A stretch of DNA of 64,000 nt from Anaerolineales bacterium (GCA_016927315.1 JAFGMV010000079.1:1-64000); one strand, 5' to 3'; shown: positions 27,015 through 36,378, counted from the stretch's first letter. Notes: a model not told the origin generated them from the letters alone. Numbers and translations: made by a program.

Positions 27015-27878
27015 ACACACTACCGTCGAAACCAACGGCATCCATCTGCATGTCGTCCAGGCCGGCCCGCCGGCCGGCCGGTTTTACTGCTGCACGGCTT
27101 CCCCGAATTCTGGTACGGCTGGCGAAAGCAGATCCCCGCACTGGCCAAAGCCGGGTATCGGGGCATCGTCCCGGACCAGCGCGGTTACAATCTCTCCGGC
27201 CAACCGGCCGGGATCAGGTCTTACCGGCTGCCGGAACTGGCCGCCGATATGACCGGCTTGCTCGACCAATTGGGACATGAAAAAGTCTGCTTGGCCGGGC
27301 ACGATTGGGGAGCAGCCGCGGCCTGGTCTCTGGCCATCTGGCGCCTGGAACGCTTCCACAAGCTGGCCATCCTGAACGTCCCCCACCCCCGAGTCATGTC
27401 CCGTTTTCTCAGTCACAGTCTGGACCAGATGCGCCGGTCCTGGGGTATCGGTTTCTTCCAGATCCCCTGGCTGCCGAAACGGCTCCTGGAAGGCAGTCGA
27501 TACGCAAACCTGACCCGCCTGCTGGCGGCCAGCGGGAAAGCGGGTTCATTCACGAAGGCCGACCTGGCCGAGTACAAGAAGTCCTGGTCGCACGGCCTGG
27601 CGGGTATGCTCAACTGGTACCGGGCACTCGTGCGCCACCCGGCAGTCTATCCGGGAGACGCCCGGGTAAGGATCCCCACCCTGCTGATCTGGGGCATGCA
27701 GGATGCCGCCCTAAGCTACCAGATGGCCCATCCCAGCCTGGATTACTGCGACCATGGGACTTTGGTCTTCTTCGGGCAGGCCACCCACTGGGTGCAGCAC
27801 GATGAAGCCAGAACCGTCAATCAACTGCTGGTCGATTTCTTCAAACCAACCGTCGAAAAAGGATTCAGCAGTCTCTGA
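26998..27878 (+). pseudogene. Epoxide hydrolase-like alpha/beta hydrolase, frameshifted
   Basis: From ATG 26998 one frame encodes the N-terminal strands (TTVETNGIHLHVVQAGPPAGR). The remainder (LLLHGFPEFWYGW, GHDWGAAAAW with the nucleophile Asp, HWVQHDEA with the catalytic His) is in another frame. The break lies at a CCGG tandem repeat of three units (27070-27081), where loss of one 4-base unit would explain the shift. The downstream part is well preserved and open to 27878, so inactivation is recent, reversible by slippage, or a sequencing error. Confidence 0.72.
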
Positions 27879-27963
27879 AGCTGGTCTTTTTCTGGAAAAT
27901 CCCCAGCGACATTCCCACCTAAATATCACCTCAATTGGGAAGAACGCCTTACAATAACAGGGT

Positions 27964-30900
27964 ATGTACTTCCACCTCATCACCCACTCAGCCTACTCCC
28001 TGCTGGAAGGCCTGACCAGTCCGGATATGCTGGTGCAGGCTGCGTTGGCACAGGAGATGCCCGCCCTGGGACTCACCGACCACCGCCTGCTGACCGGCGC
28101 GGTCGAGTTCGTGCACGCCTGCCAAGATGCCGGTATCCAGCCGCTGCTGGGGCTGGAGATCGACCTGGAAACCGGGCGGCTGCCGCTGCTGGCGGCCAGC
28201 CGGAAAGGCTGGTCCAACCTGTGCCGGCTGGCCAGCGCCCTGGCGCTGAGGGAGGACCCCGAAGCGCCCTGCCCGCTGGAACTGCTTGCGGACCATGCCA
28301 ATGACCTGGTCGCCATCGGCGATCCGCGTGGGCAGGAGCCTGACCGCCGCCTGGGAGAGTTCAAGGACCTGTTCGGCGACCGGCTCTACCTGGCCCTGCA
28401 GGACCCGGCCACCGGCCTGCCCATGTCGAGGCTTTCACGCCGGATGAAGATCCCCCTGGTGGTGACCCACCCGGTCTACTATCTCACCCCGGAGCAGGCT
28501 CGCCTGCAGCGCACCCTGGCCGCCGTCCGCCTCAACCGGCCGGTCGACCAGCTCCCCCCTGAAGCCGCGGCGCCGCCCGGGGCCTGTTTCATCGGCCAGG
28601 GCGAAATGCTCCGGCGCTTTTCAGGTTTTCCAGCAGCACTGGCAAAGACGGAAGAAATCGCTGAACGCTGCCGCTTCGACCTGCCTTTGGGCACCGCCAA
28701 CATGCCGAAAGTGCCCCTGCCCAAGGGCCTGACCCAGAGCCAACTCCTGCGCCGGAAAGCCGAAGCCGGTGCCCTGCAGATATACGGAAAGATCACCCCG
28801 GATATCAGGTCCCGCCTGGACCACGAACTGGAAACCATTGCCCGCATGGGCTATGAACCCATCTTCCTGATCGTGGAAGATGTGCTCAACTACGCCAGAG
28901 AGACTGGCGTACCGTATTCATCACGCGGCTCGGCAGCTTCTTCTCTAATAGCCCACTGCTTGGGTATTACCAGCCCCGACCCCCTGCGCCTGAACCTGTA
29001 CTTCGAGCGCTTCCTCAACCCGGCCCGCCAGACTCCGCCCGATATCGATACCGACCTGTGCTCGCGCCGGCGGGACAGGGTCATCCGGCATGTCTTCGAG
29101 ACCTACGGTCCAGAGCAGGTGGCCATGGTGAGCACCATCAACCGCTTCCGCCCGCGTTCCGCCCTCGGCGACGTGGCCAAGGCCTATGGCCTGCCGCCGA
29201 CACAGGTGCGGGAGATGACCGCCCAGCTGCCGCACTCCTTCTGGGCCCGCCGGTTGGAGCGGGACGAAGACAGCGCCCCGCTCTCCCCGTTTGCCGAGCT
29301 GCAGCAGGTCTATGCGTCCCCCAAATACCGCCAGATGTTCGAAGACGCCGAAGCCATCCTCAAACTCCCCCGGCACCTCTCGGTGCACCCGGGCGGCCTG
29401 GTGGTGGCGCCCGGACCGGTGACCGACCTGGTGCCGGTCATGTATTCCAGCAGCGGGACTTCCAGCGGCAAGCGCATGCTCATCACCCAGCTGGACCTGG
29501 AGTCGGTGGAGGCCTTTGGGCTGGTCAAGATCGACCTGCTTGGGATCCGCGGTCTGACCGTCCTGGGGGATGTGGCGGCCCTTATCCGGGAAAGCCAGCC
29601 CGAGCGTTTTCCCACCCCGTTGGTCGTCCTGGACGCCACCCCTGCCAAAGACCCGCAGACCTCCGACCTGGTGGAAGGTGGGGGGACTATCGGCTGCTTC
29701 CAGATCGAGAGCCCCGGGATGCGGGCCACCCTGCGCGAGATCCACGCCCGCAGTGAAGACGACCTGATGGCCGCCCTGGCGCTGTACCGCCCGGGACCGC
29801 TGACCGGCGGGCTGAAGGACGCCTTCGTGCGGCGCTTCAGAGGGGAAGAAGCCGTGGAGCACCTGCACCCCGCCCTGGCGCCTCTGCTGGAGGAGACCTT
29901 TGGCGTGATCCTGTACCAGGAGCAGGTGCTGCGCATCGTCCACGAGCTGGCTGGCTTCAGCCTGTCCGAAGCAGACCTGCTCAGGCGGGCCATGAGCCAT
30001 TTCGATCCCGGCAAACGCATGCAGGAACTGCAGAAGAAATTTGTCTCAGAGGCGCAGGCCCGCAGCGGCGTCCCGCCGGAAACAGGCGAAAGGGTCTGGG
30101 AGATGATGGCGGCCTTCGCCGGGTACGGCTTCCCCAAGGCCCATGCAGCCTCCTATGCCCGGGTTGCCTGGCGTTCGGCCTGGTGCAAGACCCACTTCCC
30201 GGCCGAGTTCATGGCCGCCGTGCTGGCCAATTGGGGCGGCTACTACAGCCAGCGCGTCTACCTGGGGGAAGCCCGCCGCCTGGGGCTGGCCGTCCGCCCG
30301 CCGCACATCAACTACTCCCGGCGCAACTTCGCGGTCGGAATGGTCTCTGGGGAGAAGCTGCTCTTCATGGGCCTGGACCAGGTCCGCAGTCTCTCCCGGC
30401 GCACCATCGAAACCATCCTTTGCCAGCGCCCGTACCACTCCGTCGATGATTTCCTGAACCGGGTCGACCCGCGCCCCCAGGAAGCCGAATACCTGACAAA
30501 GGTCGGCGCCCTCGACGGCCTGGGGAGCATCCCCGCTATCCTGGCGCGCCTGCAGGGCGGTTGGATGGCCGGGCAGATGAGCCTGTTCTCGCTGGATGAA
30601 ACGAGGCGAGAAGACTGGAGCCTGGAGCAAAAGATGGCCGCCCAGCAGGAGCTGTTGGGGGCCAGCCTGGCAGCCCACCCGCTGGAACTGCTTGCAGATC
30701 GGATCGCCCGCAGCGGCGCCATCACCACTGTCGAGGCGGCCGGGCTCCCCGGGCAGCGGGTGTGTGTGGCCGGGGTCAGGCAGACCTCACGCCGCAGCCG
30801 GACAGCCCGGGGGGATAGCATGCTGTTCCTGACGCTCGAAGACCCCTCCGGAATGCTGGATGTGATCGTCTTCCCGGACCTGTACCGGCGGACGAAGCCG

Positions 30901-31011
30901 CTTGTGACCTCCAATACCCCCATGCTGGTCACCGGCACCGTCGAGCTTGACAGCGACCGGGAAGAGCCCTACCTCAAGGCAGAGAAGGTGGAACGGCTGG
31001 GGGAATCATGA
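27964..31011 (+). CDS. dnaE: DNA polymerase III alpha subunit, DnaE (error-prone DnaE2-like)
   Basis: 1015 residues, shorter than replicative DnaE (about 1160). N-terminal PHP domain (HLITHSAYSLLEGLTSP), then the C-family polymerase core with catalytic aspartates Asp360 and Asp362 (PDIDTD) and Asp524 (LVKIDLLG). Further on are the GYGFPKAHAASYA fingers motif, helix-hairpin-helix region, and an OB fold near the C-terminus (MLFLTLEDPSGMLDVIVFP). Length and order fit the lesion-bypass or accessory polymerases. No imuA/imuB partner is adjacent. The gene is visibly more G+C rich than the flanks. Confidence 0.88.
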   Translation: MYFHLITHSAYSLLEGLTSPDMLVQAALAQEMPALGLTDHRLLTGAVEFVHACQDAGIQPLLGLEIDLETGRLPLLAASRKGWSNLCRLASALALREDPEAPCPLELLADHANDLVAIGDPRGQEPDRRLGEFKDLFGDRLYLALQDPATGLPMSRLSRRMKIPLVVTHPVYYLTPEQARLQRTLAAVRLNRPVDQLPPEAAAPPGACFIGQGEMLRRFSGFPAALAKTEEIAERCRFDLPLGTANMPKVPLPKGLTQSQLLRRKAEAGALQIYGKITPDIRSRLDHELETIARMGYEPIFLIVEDVLNYARETGVPYSSRGSAASSLIAHCLGITSPDPLRLNLYFERFLNPARQTPPDIDTDLCSRRRDRVIRHVFETYGPEQVAMVSTINRFRPRSALGDVAKAYGLPPTQVREMTAQLPHSFWARRLERDEDSAPLSPFAELQQVYASPKYRQMFEDAEAILKLPRHLSVHPGGLVVAPGPVTDLVPVMYSSSGTSSGKRMLITQLDLESVEAFGLVKIDLLGIRGLTVLGDVAALIRESQPERFPTPLVVLDATPAKDPQTSDLVEGGGTIGCFQIESPGMRATLREIHARSEDDLMAALALYRPGPLTGGLKDAFVRRFRGEEAVEHLHPALAPLLEETFGVILYQEQVLRIVHELAGFSLSEADLLRRAMSHFDPGKRMQELQKKFVSEAQARSGVPPETGERVWEMMAAFAGYGFPKAHAASYARVAWRSAWCKTHFPAEFMAAVLANWGGYYSQRVYLGEARRLGLAVRPPHINYSRRNFAVGMVSGEKLLFMGLDQVRSLSRRTIETILCQRPYHSVDDFLNRVDPRPQEAEYLTKVGALDGLGSIPAILARLQGGWMAGQMSLFSLDETRREDWSLEQKMAAQQELLGASLAAHPLELLADRIARSGAITTVEAAGLPGQRVCVAGVRQTSRRSRTARGDSMLFLTLEDPSGMLDVIVFPDLYRRTKPLVTSNTPMLVTGTVELDSDREEPYLKAEKVERLGES

Positions 31012-31125
31012 CACTGCGAGCGGAGCGACGCAGTCTCACCGCCATTGATAGTTTTCCTGTTTTTGTTGTTGACCTTCTTGCCAAGAGACTGCTTCGTCCC
31101 TGCGCTCCTCGCAGAATCATATAAA
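31005..31125. repeat. Small element with terminal inverted repeats
   Basis: The left end (ATCATGACACTGCGAGCGGAGCGACGCAGTCTC) returns inverted at the right end (31090-31125) with a few changes. Both carry TGCGAG and GA(A)GCAGTCTC. No coding capacity; it overlaps the last bases of the polymerase gene. A MITE-like or REP-like dispersed repeat, also seen at 59797-59930. Confidence 0.7.
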
Positions 31126-31177
31126 CTGGAGCGCGGGAAACAGGGGAAAGCCATTAACCGGCCGCCCCGGACACGCG

Positions 31178-31612
31178 CTACGGCAAATAACTTTCGTCGT
31201 ACTGGACGGTTCCCCCGGTGATCTCGATCAGAGTCTCCTGGATAGCCAGGCGGGTCTCTTTTTCCAGGGCGTTCTGCAGGCTATCGACCAGCGCCAGGGC
31301 CTGATCGATAGCAGCGCCGTTGACTCTGTAGTAGACTGTCTTCTGCGAAGTCGAGACCTCCACCCGGTAGCTGCACAGGATGCGGTTATCTTCCAGCGAA
31401 ACCACAAAGCCCTCGATGATCACATGGCCTGGAAGAAAAGAATCCCGATCGACGATAACGGCCGGCGTAGACTCTGTAACCCGGTTGATGACCAGGTACG
31501 GTGTTGCCAGGGCCGCTTCGAGTTTATTTTTTTTGGCGCGCTGGCTACACTCCTGGCTGGTTTTCAGCCTGAGTTTCGGTTGATAAAGAACAGCTTCTTG
31601 CAGAAGAGTCAT
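31178..31612 (-). CDS. Hypothetical protein
   Basis: 144 residues, no recognised family. The N-terminal quarter is polar and basic, followed by what looks like an alternating beta-sheet domain (PYLVINRVTESTPAVIVDRD, HVIIEGFVVSLEDNRILCSYRVEV) and a helical C-terminus. No signal peptide or membrane segment. It starts with ATG but has a poor ribosome site. It stands alone between the repeat element at 31005 and the tandem repeats at 31818. Codon pattern and a consistent open frame support a real gene, but only moderately. Confidence 0.55.
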   Translation of the reverse strand: MTLLQEAVLYQPKLRLKTSQECSQRAKKNKLEAALATPYLVINRVTESTPAVIVDRDSFLPGHVIIEGFVVSLEDNRILCSYRVEVSTSQKTVYYRVNGAAIDQALALVDSLQNALEKETRLAIQETLIEITGGTVQYDESYLP

Positions 31613-31817
31613 TGAATATATTCTGAAACAATTTGCGTCTAGGTGATTAGAAACTCTTTACAGGTCGGGGTTAGTTTCCCACCCGATTCGATTGATATGT
31701 GTATCAACATATCCGGTGCGAAGCAGCGCAGTAAACCAGAGAGAGAGGATCACTTCGTGGTGAAAACCTGGGGGCTACCCGGAAGAAAAGGTCTCCTTCC
31801 AATCCGCCCGCCGTTCG

Positions 31818-31880
31818 ATTTAAACGAGACGGGTCTCGATTAAATCGAGTCGGGACTCGTTTAAATCCTGTACGGACTCG
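31818..31880. repeat. Three 21-bp tandem palindromic repeat units
   Basis: Units at 31818-31838, 31839-31859 and 31860-31880. Pattern: (A/T)TTAAA, then CGAGAC-GG-GTCTCG or CGAGTC-GG-GACTCG; the third unit keeps only the right arm. The minus strand encodes near-identical heptapeptides (FKRVPTR-like), but no credible gene contains them. The rest of the 31613-32098 gap carries the hairpin at 31977 and nothing else I can name. Confidence 0.75.
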
Positions 31881-31976
31881 TTTAAAAATCCTCTCCCCTG
31901 AGATTGCTGCGCAGGCGCTCGCACATTGTCCCCGAATGGGGAATGTCCCCCTGCAAGAACCTGGAGATCCCCAACA

Positions 31977-32007
31977 AATGCTAAAGGTTTTCAAAACCTT
32001 TAGCATT
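31977..32007 (-). terminator. Likely terminator of the leftward aldolase-kinase operon
   Basis: A perfect 15-bp inverted repeat (31977-31991 with 31993-32007) with a minimal loop, about 90 bases beyond the kinase stop. Its T-richness allows function in either direction. It is the only strong hairpin after the operon. Confidence 0.5.
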
Positions 32008-32098
32008 TTGATCTTTTACCCGTTGAGGTTCAAGGAATGGGGAATGACATCTAAAAACAACCCCGCAAGATTTCGAAAACTTTTCGGGTTTAGATCGT

Positions 32099-33673
32099 TC
32101 ACCCGTTCAGGCGCCGGTAGACCCCTTTCAGGCGCTGGTAAATGCTTTCAAAGATCTCGAACTTCTCGTCATAGAGCGCCCGGTGCTCCGGTCGGGGAGC
32201 ATACACCCGGTGGATCTCGACCAGCCCGGGTACATCGTTGAAGCTGATCTCCCCCAATCCAACCGCGCCGATCCAGGCCGCGCCGCGCGCATTGGCATAG
32301 ATCGGGTCGGCTGCCTGTTTGATCTCCACGTTCATCACATCCGCAAAGATCTGGCACCAGACATCCGACTGCGCCCCGCCGCCGACGATATGGATGCTCT
32401 CCACCCGGCGCTTCAGGAACTTCTCGACCGGCTTCAGCAGCCAGCGGGTGTTGAAGGCGATCCCCTCCAGGAAGGCCCGGATGATATCTTCACGGGTGTT
32501 ATTCAGTGACAGGTTGTACAGCCCGGCCCGCAGGGTTTTATCGTCCACCGGGGCGCGTTCGCCCCAGATCCAGGGTGTGTAGAGCACACCGTTGGCCCCG
32601 GGAGGCACGCGCTGGGCGATCTGGTCGAGCACTTTGAAGATATCCGGCACTTTTGCTTCCTGCAGCAGTTCATCCTTGTGATACAGGATGTTGTCGCGCA
32701 AGTAAGTCAGGTTGCCCCCGGCGGTGGCTTGCAGGGCTGTCAGCAGGTAGCGTCCCGGGAGGGCGCAGGGAACCGAGGCCAGCGAGGCCATCACATCGGT
32801 CTTTTTGAAGGGCACATGGGCGGCCATCCAGGAGGAGGTCCCGATGTACAGGTGCATGGCATAATCGTCCACCGTACCTGCCCCAATCGCCGCGGCCGTA
32901 TTATCGATCGAGCCGGCCACCACCTGCACCTCCGGCCGCAGGCCCAGACTTTCGGCCACCCGGGCATCGAGCGGACCGATCACCTGCGAACAGGCCACGA
33001 TCTCCGGCAGCTTGTCCCGCTCCAGGCCCAGCAAAGAGATCAGGCCGTCATGGTAGCGGATATCATCCGGGTCGCGGTTGTCGGTCACCCAGGAGGTCAG
33101 GATGGAATCGAAGGTGGCCACAAAGCGCCCGGTCAGGCGCAGGTTGAGGTAATCGAGCACATTCAGGAATTTATAAGTGTGCTCATAGAGTTCCGGGCGG
33201 GTCTCGCGCAGGTACAGCATGTGCCCGGCCGGGTCCTTGCCGGTCATGGAGGGCATCCCGCCGGTCAGCCGCACGAAGCGCAGCACCTTCCCCAGGCCGG
33301 CGCCGTCGATATTGACCAGCCCTGCAAGCTGCTGCTTCAGGTAAGGGGCGCCGCGCATATCCATCCACAGGATACAGTTGGCGAGCGCCTGCCCGTCTTT
33401 GTTAACCGGCACAGTCCCTTCCCCCTGGGTCGAACAGCAAACCGCGCTTACCCGCGCGCAGGCCGCTTTATCGCGCCCCAGCAGGCGCCCGGCGGCAGAC
33501 AGGAAAGCCGTCCACCACTCATCCGGGGACTGCTCGGCGCCGCCATCCGGCGTGATCAGCAGGCGCACCGGTTCGGTTTCCCAGCCCAGCACCTTCCCGG
33601 AAACAGTGATCAGCGCCGCTTTTATGCCGGAGGTGCCCAGGTCAACGGACAGGATGAGTTTCTCTGGCTGCAT
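32099..33673 (-). CDS. FGGY family carbohydrate kinase (xylulokinase-like)
   Basis: 524 residues. Actin-fold sugar kinase with the phosphate-1 motif LSVDLGTSGIKAAL at the start, substrate-domain features (DMRGAPY, SILTSW), and the C-terminal ATP/FGGY region IHIVGGGAQSDVWCQIFADVM. It transfers phosphate from ATP to a ketose, polyol or similar. Last gene of a leftward operon with MFS transporter, aminotransferase and class II aldolase, so the substrate is presumably the product of the aminotransferase. Xylulose itself is only one option. Confidence 0.9.
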   Translation of the reverse strand: MQPEKLILSVDLGTSGIKAALITVSGKVLGWETEPVRLLITPDGGAEQSPDEWWTAFLSAAGRLLGRDKAACARVSAVCCSTQGEGTVPVNKDGQALANCILWMDMRGAPYLKQQLAGLVNIDGAGLGKVLRFVRLTGGMPSMTGKDPAGHMLYLRETRPELYEHTYKFLNVLDYLNLRLTGRFVATFDSILTSWVTDNRDPDDIRYHDGLISLLGLERDKLPEIVACSQVIGPLDARVAESLGLRPEVQVVAGSIDNTAAAIGAGTVDDYAMHLYIGTSSWMAAHVPFKKTDVMASLASVPCALPGRYLLTALQATAGGNLTYLRDNILYHKDELLQEAKVPDIFKVLDQIAQRVPPGANGVLYTPWIWGERAPVDDKTLRAGLYNLSLNNTREDIIRAFLEGIAFNTRWLLKPVEKFLKRRVESIHIVGGGAQSDVWCQIFADVMNVEIKQAADPIYANARGAAWIGAVGLGEISFNDVPGLVEIHRVYAPRPEHRALYDEKFEIFESIYQRLKGVYRRLNG

Positions 33674-33682
33674 GGGTGGTCC

Positions 33683-34879
33683 TTACTGTGGGTCTTTCAT
33701 CTGTGTGATCAGCCCGGTGCTGACGACCAGCAGCCCGACTGCCAGCAGCAGTGACGGCGTGAATGAACCGTCGCTGCTTTTCATGGCTTCCATGATAGAA
33801 ACAAAGACCACCGCTCCCTGCCCAAAAAGCTGGATCAGGCCGTTCGAAGTTCCTTCCGGGGTGGGATAAGTAATTTCGGCTGCGTACTGCATGCCGATCG
33901 GCATAGCGCTGACCAGGAAGAATCCCAGCAGCACCGCGGAACCGAACAACAGCCATTCGCTGGCAGCGAAGGTCAGGCCGAGCAGACCGGGGATTGCGCC
34001 TGCAAAGGCCAGCATCAGGAAGGGCTGGCGCTTGTGCAGTTTATCCGACAGGGTGGGCAGCACAACGGCCCCGACCAGCCCCCCGGCGATCATCAAGGCC
34101 CCGAGTGTCCCGGCATCGGTAGGCGTGAAGCCGCGCGGGCGGATGATATTCTCTACCCAGGTGTTGATGCCGTTGAAGATCCCCAACCCGATAAAGGAGA
34201 TAACCAGGTACAACCAGAAGGGTTTGATCTTGAGGGCGTGCTTCAATCCGTCCAGCATCAGGGCGCGTGTCTCCTGCCCCGGAGGACAGGCAGGCGTAGG
34301 AGGCTCCTCACGCACCAGCAGCAAAAACAGGACCGATGAGAAAGCCGTGATGCCGCCGTAGAGCAGCTGCACACCAGGAATAGACATCGATTCGATCAGG
34401 ACCGGCGTCAGCACCATGCCAAGGGCCGTGCCGACCAGGTTGGCCAGCGTCACCAGCCCGACCGCAGTGGCCCTGAAATCGACCGGGAACCACTTGGCCG
34501 GGACCGTAGTCCAGGCATTAAGCAAAAACGGCTGGGCGACCGCGATCCCAACCGTACTCCATAATACCAGGTTGTAATTGGCGCCCGCCAGGCCGCGCAG
34601 CACTCCGAAAACTGCCATCAACACGGCGCCGATACTGACCGCCAGGCGGAACCCATAGGTATCGATCACCCACGAAACCGGGATCGAAAGCGGGATGAAA
34701 GCGATCATAAAGGTCATCGCCAGCAGGCCGATCCACCAGTCCGAGACCCCATAGAATGCAGCCGCCGGACCCGTGATCGGTGCGTAGGCGATCCACAGCA
34801 TCTGGATCGTCAGGTTGATGAACATAAAGACGGCCAGGACCACCCAGCGGTAGCCATACAGTTTATATTGGTCGCTCAT
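33683..34879 (-). CDS. MFS transporter (sugar/organic-anion type)
   Basis: 398 residues with about twelve membrane segments. N-terminal segment LAVFMFINLTIQMLWIAYAPITGPAA, cytoplasmic loop WVIDTYGFRLAV, and a second half beginning after a polar loop near residue 205. The gene sits between the kinase and the aminotransferase on the same strand with short gaps (9 and 33 bases), so it most likely imports the compound degraded by this operon. A Shine-Dalgarno (AAGGAGA) precedes the ATG. It is not closely like the efflux MFS at 2481. Confidence 0.88.
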   Translation of the reverse strand: MSDQYKLYGYRWVVLAVFMFINLTIQMLWIAYAPITGPAAAFYGVSDWWIGLLAMTFMIAFIPLSIPVSWVIDTYGFRLAVSIGAVLMAVFGVLRGLAGANYNLVLWSTVGIAVAQPFLLNAWTTVPAKWFPVDFRATAVGLVTLANLVGTALGMVLTPVLIESMSIPGVQLLYGGITAFSSVLFLLLVREEPPTPACPPGQETRALMLDGLKHALKIKPFWLYLVISFIGLGIFNGINTWVENIIRPRGFTPTDAGTLGALMIAGGLVGAVVLPTLSDKLHKRQPFLMLAFAGAIPGLLGLTFAASEWLLFGSAVLLGFFLVSAMPIGMQYAAEITYPTPEGTSNGLIQLFGQGAVVFVSIMEAMKSSDGSFTPSLLLAVGLLVVSTGLITQMKDPQ

Positions 34880-34912
34880 ACAGTCTCCTTTTCTCTGCGG
34901 CTGTAGTTCTGA

Positions 34913-36364
34913 TCAGACACCTTCGACACCGGAGAGGATCACTTCGAAACGTTCCAGTGCGGCATCGATGATCTTGTCTGTGTCGGCCATGGAAGTATAC
35001 ATACGGCTGCCGGCCAGGGTGATCAGACCCTGGGACATGTAGGCTGCGCCCATCTCTTCGATCATGTGCTTGCGGGCTTTGATCTCTCTCAAGGTCTTGA
35101 GCGGGTTCTTGAGATCCAGCAGCATCACTCCGGATGTCTCCAGGTGAACAATACTACCCTGATTATATGCCACGAAAGGCAGATCGTATTTCTCGATGAT
35201 GGCCTGCAGGCCTTTGGTCAGGCGGTCGCCTGCCTTTCCGGCGATCAGCGGGGCATTGGTGCGTTCCATTTCTTTCAGGGCATAGTACCCGGCCACACAG
35301 GACAGTGGGTTGGCCGAAAGCGTCCCGCCGATATAAGCGCGTTCACCGGTCCCGCCGATGCCGGCGGCAAAGGTCATGATGACCTCCCGCCGCCCGCCGA
35401 CGCCGCCTGCCATCGGATAGCCGCCAGTGACGCACTTGCCAAAGATGGTCAGATCGGGTTTGACGTCGAAATATCCCTGTGCTCCGCCCATCCCCAGTCG
35501 AAAGCCGGTCACGACTTCGTCGAAGATCAGCAGCGCGCCAAATTCATCACACAATTCGCGAACCTTCCTGTTGAAGTCAAACGGGACTGGGCGGGTGCCT
35601 GATTCGGGCCCGACCGGCTCGAGAATGACCGCCGCAGTCCCGCCGCGCAAGCGGTTGCCGGCCAGCTTCCGGCGCAGGGCAGCCAGGTCGTTGGGGAAGA
35701 ACTCCTGGGTATGTTGGTTGGCGCCACGCGGAATGCCGGTGGCTTCCAGGCGACCCGTGCCGGGTATATGCAGCCCATAGACCATCTGGTCGCTCCAGCC
35801 GTGGTAGGCGCCGCCGACCTTGATGACCTTCTTTTTCTTGGTGTAGGCGCGTGCTGCACGGATGGCCGCCATGACGGATTCCGTCCCGGAGCCCAACATG
35901 CGGAACATTTCCACGCCTGGCATGTACCGGGTGATCAATTCGGCCAGCTTGAGCTCATATTCATGGAAAAGCCCCGTGACCGGTCCGCAGGAGTCAATGA
36001 TCTCCATAACCTTGTCCCGGACAGGGGTGTAATTGCTGCCCAGCACGGTCGGACCGCCGGCCTGCAGGAAATCGATATACCGGTTCCCATCCACATCCCA
36101 TATATGGGCGCCGGCGGCTTTTTCAATGGCAATCGGGAAAGGATAGTTAAACGCCAGGTTGTGCTGCACTCCACCCGGGATGTACTGTTTGGCCCGGTCG
36201 GTCAGCACTTTGGATTTGGTACACTGGGTATCAAAATAACCCAGCACCTGCTCCATTTTGTCCCGCCTGAGCGGACGCAGGGGCTGTTTGGTCAGGGATT
36301 TCAACCGCCGGTAGATCTCATCTACATCCGGATATTCAGAAATTGCATATGGCTGTTCCTTCAT
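34913..36364 (-). CDS. Class III aminotransferase (glutamate-1-semialdehyde aminomutase-like)
   Basis: 483 residues, PLP-dependent fold type I. The Schiff-base lysine is Lys310 (FGKCVTGGYPMAGG), the pyridine-nitrogen aspartate Asp282 (IFDEVVTGFR), and the phosphate cup GSGTESVMAAIRAAR lies at 158-173. An N-terminal extension of about 50 residues precedes the HemL-like core. The operon contains no other tetrapyrrole gene, so tetrapyrrole synthesis is unlikely. Transamination of an amino sugar or amino-polyol, producing the substrate of the kinase, is a better fit but is inference. Confidence 0.88.
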   Translation of the reverse strand: MKEQPYAISEYPDVDEIYRRLKSLTKQPLRPLRRDKMEQVLGYFDTQCTKSKVLTDRAKQYIPGGVQHNLAFNYPFPIAIEKAAGAHIWDVDGNRYIDFLQAGGPTVLGSNYTPVRDKVMEIIDSCGPVTGLFHEYELKLAELITRYMPGVEMFRMLGSGTESVMAAIRAARAYTKKKKVIKVGGAYHGWSDQMVYGLHIPGTGRLEATGIPRGANQHTQEFFPNDLAALRRKLAGNRLRGGTAAVILEPVGPESGTRPVPFDFNRKVRELCDEFGALLIFDEVVTGFRLGMGGAQGYFDVKPDLTIFGKCVTGGYPMAGGVGGRREVIMTFAAGIGGTGERAYIGGTLSANPLSCVAGYYALKEMERTNAPLIAGKAGDRLTKGLQAIIEKYDLPFVAYNQGSIVHLETSGVMLLDLKNPLKTLREIKARKHMIEEMGAAYMSQGLITLAGSRMYTSMADTDKIIDAALERFEVILSGVEGV

Positions 36365-36378
36365 TTGTATACTCCTGT

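Noticed and set aside
28945-30137. Long minus-strand open frames opposite the polymerase
   Set aside because: They mirror the conserved polymerase codons, with no ribosome sites and compositions rich in Gly, Gln, His and Arg.
31818-31880. CRISPR array
   Set aside because: The repeats are contiguous without spacers, only three units, and no cas genes exist in the window. The same applies to the 10-bp repeat at 41397.
31704-32006. Minus-strand frame encoding heptapeptide repeats
   Set aside because: The peptide repeats merely reflect the 21-bp DNA repeat; the flanks have no protein-like pattern and no ribosome site.
32678-33754. Long plus-strand open frame of 358 codons
   Set aside because: It is antisense to the FGGY kinase; its Gly/His/Gln-rich composition is that of a shadow frame in a G+C-rich gene.
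34913-36364. hemL (heme biosynthesis)
   Set aside because: Sequence pattern is HemL-like, but the N-terminus is extended and all operon partners are sugar-catabolic.
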